A DNA stretch of 64,000 nucleotides from Chaetorhynchus papuensis (taxonomy: Eukaryota; Chordata; Aves; Passeriformes; Rhipiduridae): contig VWYX01000341.1 of NCBI GenBank assembly GCA_013396525.1, forward strand, positions 508,311 to 572,310, written 5' to 3'. Both the position numbers and the translations under genes were made by a program. The notes beneath the pieces are model-generated. The model had not been told where the DNA came from and did not search any database. It saw nothing but the letters and a program-made list of their open reading frames with translations. How positions within the stretch are numbered: position 1 is the first letter of the stretch; each line of letters begins with the position of its first letter. Positions 61,600 to 64,000 of the stretch are shown here, in pieces.

Positions 61600-64000
61600 T
61601 GTGAGAGAATAAAACAGAGGCTATATGTACAGCTTTTACAGTATATCTCTTCAAGAACTAGAGAGATCAAAGGGATTACAGAACTTGCTTGTACTTTATC
61701 AAAGGATGTTTTTTCATCCCATCAATCAATTAACTGTGGAGAGAAGAGGACTATGAAAAGTAGTTTGAATGAAGTACAAATGGATATTCATGTGTTGTGA
61801 AAGGACCAAAAGAAACAGTCAAAAAATCAGTAAGAGATATCACATGTTGATGGGCACCCCCAAATACACCAGTTATCAACTGCACTTCTGTATGCAGTTT
61901 CTCAAGAGGTCTGGTTTTAGAAAATAAAGGACAAAATTAAATCATTAAGAGAAGGTGACAGGAAGATAAAGAACAGGATTAGAGCTATAAACCACCCAGA
62001 CAAGGATGGTACAGAAATCAGCAGCATTGCCTATTGACTTACAGTGATGGTACAGAATGAAAGGGCTAAGATTGCAATCACTGTCAACTCCTAAAGAGTA
62101 CAAAACGTACAGTCAAAAAACCCCACGTGATCACCAATCAAGAAAAAAATGCAGCAGCTATGATGAGGACTTAATAGCCAGCATCTTCTACCCTTCCTGT
62201 CCCTGTAAGTAATCCCAGCCCCATCACCTGATCACACATCTCGGTGCTTCTGAGTATGTGATAAGAAAGTGAAATCAGTTAAAGAGTAAGTATGAGAAGG
62301 AAAAATGTGTTTTGTTAAAGTAAAATCACCTTTCCCTTCTGTAGGCCTCCCCCATTACACTGTGTTACACTAGTTGCTAAACCTATGATCGCTTGTGCTC
62401 CCAGGCCAGGGCACTGAAAAAAGTCATACCATGCCTTATTCAAGAATTTAGTACTTGCTGCAGAAGCCGACATGCTTGGGGAGGCTGAATCATAGGATCC
62501 CCTTCACAAATGCATGCTTACTGCATGGTCCCATGTGAAAACATATGCCACACAATCCCATAACTATCCCTAAGCATTTTACATGCTGGCATTTTAATAA
62601 TTAGGGAAATCTGTTCATAAACAGGAAAACGAGCTATGTGTCACTCAAGTATAAACACCCTTGTCATGAAAGCCTTTTCTTGCTGTCTTTTATAAAATGA
62701 GTGACTGGGAAAGGATACAGCAACTGAATGCTGCACAGCCAATAAAAGCCAGTAACAGCTACCGTTACTACTTGTACTAATGCAGTAATTTATTCCCTTT
62801 TCTCACACATGGCAGCTTCCACTAGTGGAGCTCCATCCATGAATACCAAAACCACGCAGAGTCCTTCCTCCAGTGGCAACAGGCCAAGATTTGTGATGCA
62901 TGCAGACCCAAGTCCTACCCCTGCTGTCACTGTGAAATTCCATACGGTCATGGTAAAGACAGAGCGACAACCATGAAGCAGCTACACATTTGTTACAGTT
63001 CAGACACTGGTTAACAGTGATCCAAGAAACATTTTTGCTCACCCTTCCAGCTCCACAGATGGAACCATGCTTACAAACATGGCATCACATATGCACTCAA
63101 TTATATTATTTAACTTCTTCCTGCTGTAAGCACCTACAGGGAATGAATGGATTCCCCACAGCATTTGATGGAGCAGTAAAGACTTTTAAGCAAACAGTAA
63201 TGTGGGCCACAAAACTAGAAAGCTGAAAGGCAAAACAAAGGGAGTCAATTTCCCACAAAGCTCTAGTATGCAGAATTGTGGAAGCATTGATAAGTGAAGC
63301 ATGTTATTACAGAAGTAGCCTTATATGCTGTAAACACTTGATGCATGGTTAGTGCTTTAACAACATGTACATTAAGTATTACTGTTTGAAGTTTTAACTC
63401 AATAAATTATAGTTCCACTACTCTGCCTCTTTAAATAAGGTTTTTTCCTTTGAAAAGTATTACAGCATAGGATAAGGCAACATTTCATTAACATGCAAGG
63501 GTTGAAAATAATAAGCCCACACAGTCATAGTTCGCAACACAGATAGACATTTTTACTTTATTTCAACAAAACAAAAAAGTTGGACAGGGAAAAGAAGAGT
63601 CTTAAGAGAAAAGAAGCAGACTATGTTTGCTCTAATGGGAGGTAAAGAAAGAACAAAGAAACTTCTGACCTCAGGCACAGCCAAAAATAAAAGGAGTAAT
63701 GTGGCTTCTTTCCTCACACAATTGCTGACTCTGTATTCGCTTATTCCCATTACATACCATTCAGATATGCAAAAGAGCTGGTAATTTCTTCAGGGGAAGA
63801 TTTTTGCCATGTTATTTATTAGCTAGGAAATAATTCCTGACACATGCTGAATTTTTGACAGACTTGCTCGGTTTTGACTCAGCCTTTTGATAATTATACA
63901 GCAGCAGTGCCTATGAATACAAGTAATTTCTCTTTGCTTCTAATGCTATGATTATTCCAGAGTTCTCCTGATAGCACTTACTGACTCATTTCAAATACTA

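Larger units (their letters stand above)
57900..64000. other. Upstream flank or further intron, no recognisable exon
   Basis: Beyond the CpG island the sequence returns to AT-rich non-coding DNA. It holds a possible LTR fragment (59234-59454), a CR1 3' tail (60170-60285) and a larger CR1 3' fragment (61140-61599). I see nothing specific in 57900-59230, 59460-60160, 60290-61130 and 61600-64000. Confidence 0.6.

Noticed and set aside
1..64000. CRISPR array, operon, phage or bacterial system
   Set aside because: No regularly spaced repeats, no long ORFs or ribosome-binding sites; CR1 and LTR content and a split LARGE1 gene show vertebrate nuclear DNA.

Overview
This is vertebrate, almost certainly bird, nuclear DNA. 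It has no operon-like coding, and every open frame is short. It carries at least eight fragments of the CR1 LINE in both orientations, and several avian-type endogenous retroviral LTRs that are solo or broken. The LTR types recall those common in neoavian (for example songbird) genomes, but the species cannot be fixed from sequence alone.

The main gene is on the minus strand: LARGE1, the bifunctional xylosyl-/glucuronyltransferase that builds matriglycan on alpha-dystroglycan. One exon is clear (41988-42174). It has a polypyrimidine tract and AG acceptor, about 81 bases of 5'UTR, an ATG in good context, 35 codons encoding the cytoplasmic tail and Golgi signal-anchor (beginning MLGICRGRRK), and a GT donor after the first base of codon 36. 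The window is therefore the 5' part of a very large gene. Positions 1-41987 are the intron after the first coding exon, with no second coding exon seen. Positions 42175 to about 57387 are the intron before it.

About 15 kb upstream of the ATG exon is the only CpG-rich patch in the window (about 57540-57870). It has a GC box, a strong CTCF-like motif, a CRE-like site and an imperfect duplication of about 50 bp. A good minus-strand donor at 57388/57387 makes it a plausible LARGE1 promoter and 5'UTR exon. On the plus strand a short open frame running into a donor could instead be the first exon of a divergent transcript. Positions 57900-64000 are flank or further intron.

The rest is AT-rich non-coding DNA. 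Notable items are a decayed C2H2 zinc-finger relic (about 35375-35560), a 202-bp CR1 bounded by a perfect 8-bp direct repeat (23369-23570), two CR1 copies tail-to-tail (39305-40240), two pieces of one LTR family in opposite orientation 0.8 kb apart (25241-25388 and 26120-26372), a near-complete minus-strand solo LTR (46846-47440), a GATA-motif cluster with a 14-bp palindrome at the left edge, and several recent-looking short tandem duplications. I found no CRISPR array, tRNA, rRNA or intact mobile element, and nothing that amounts to a new multi-gene system.
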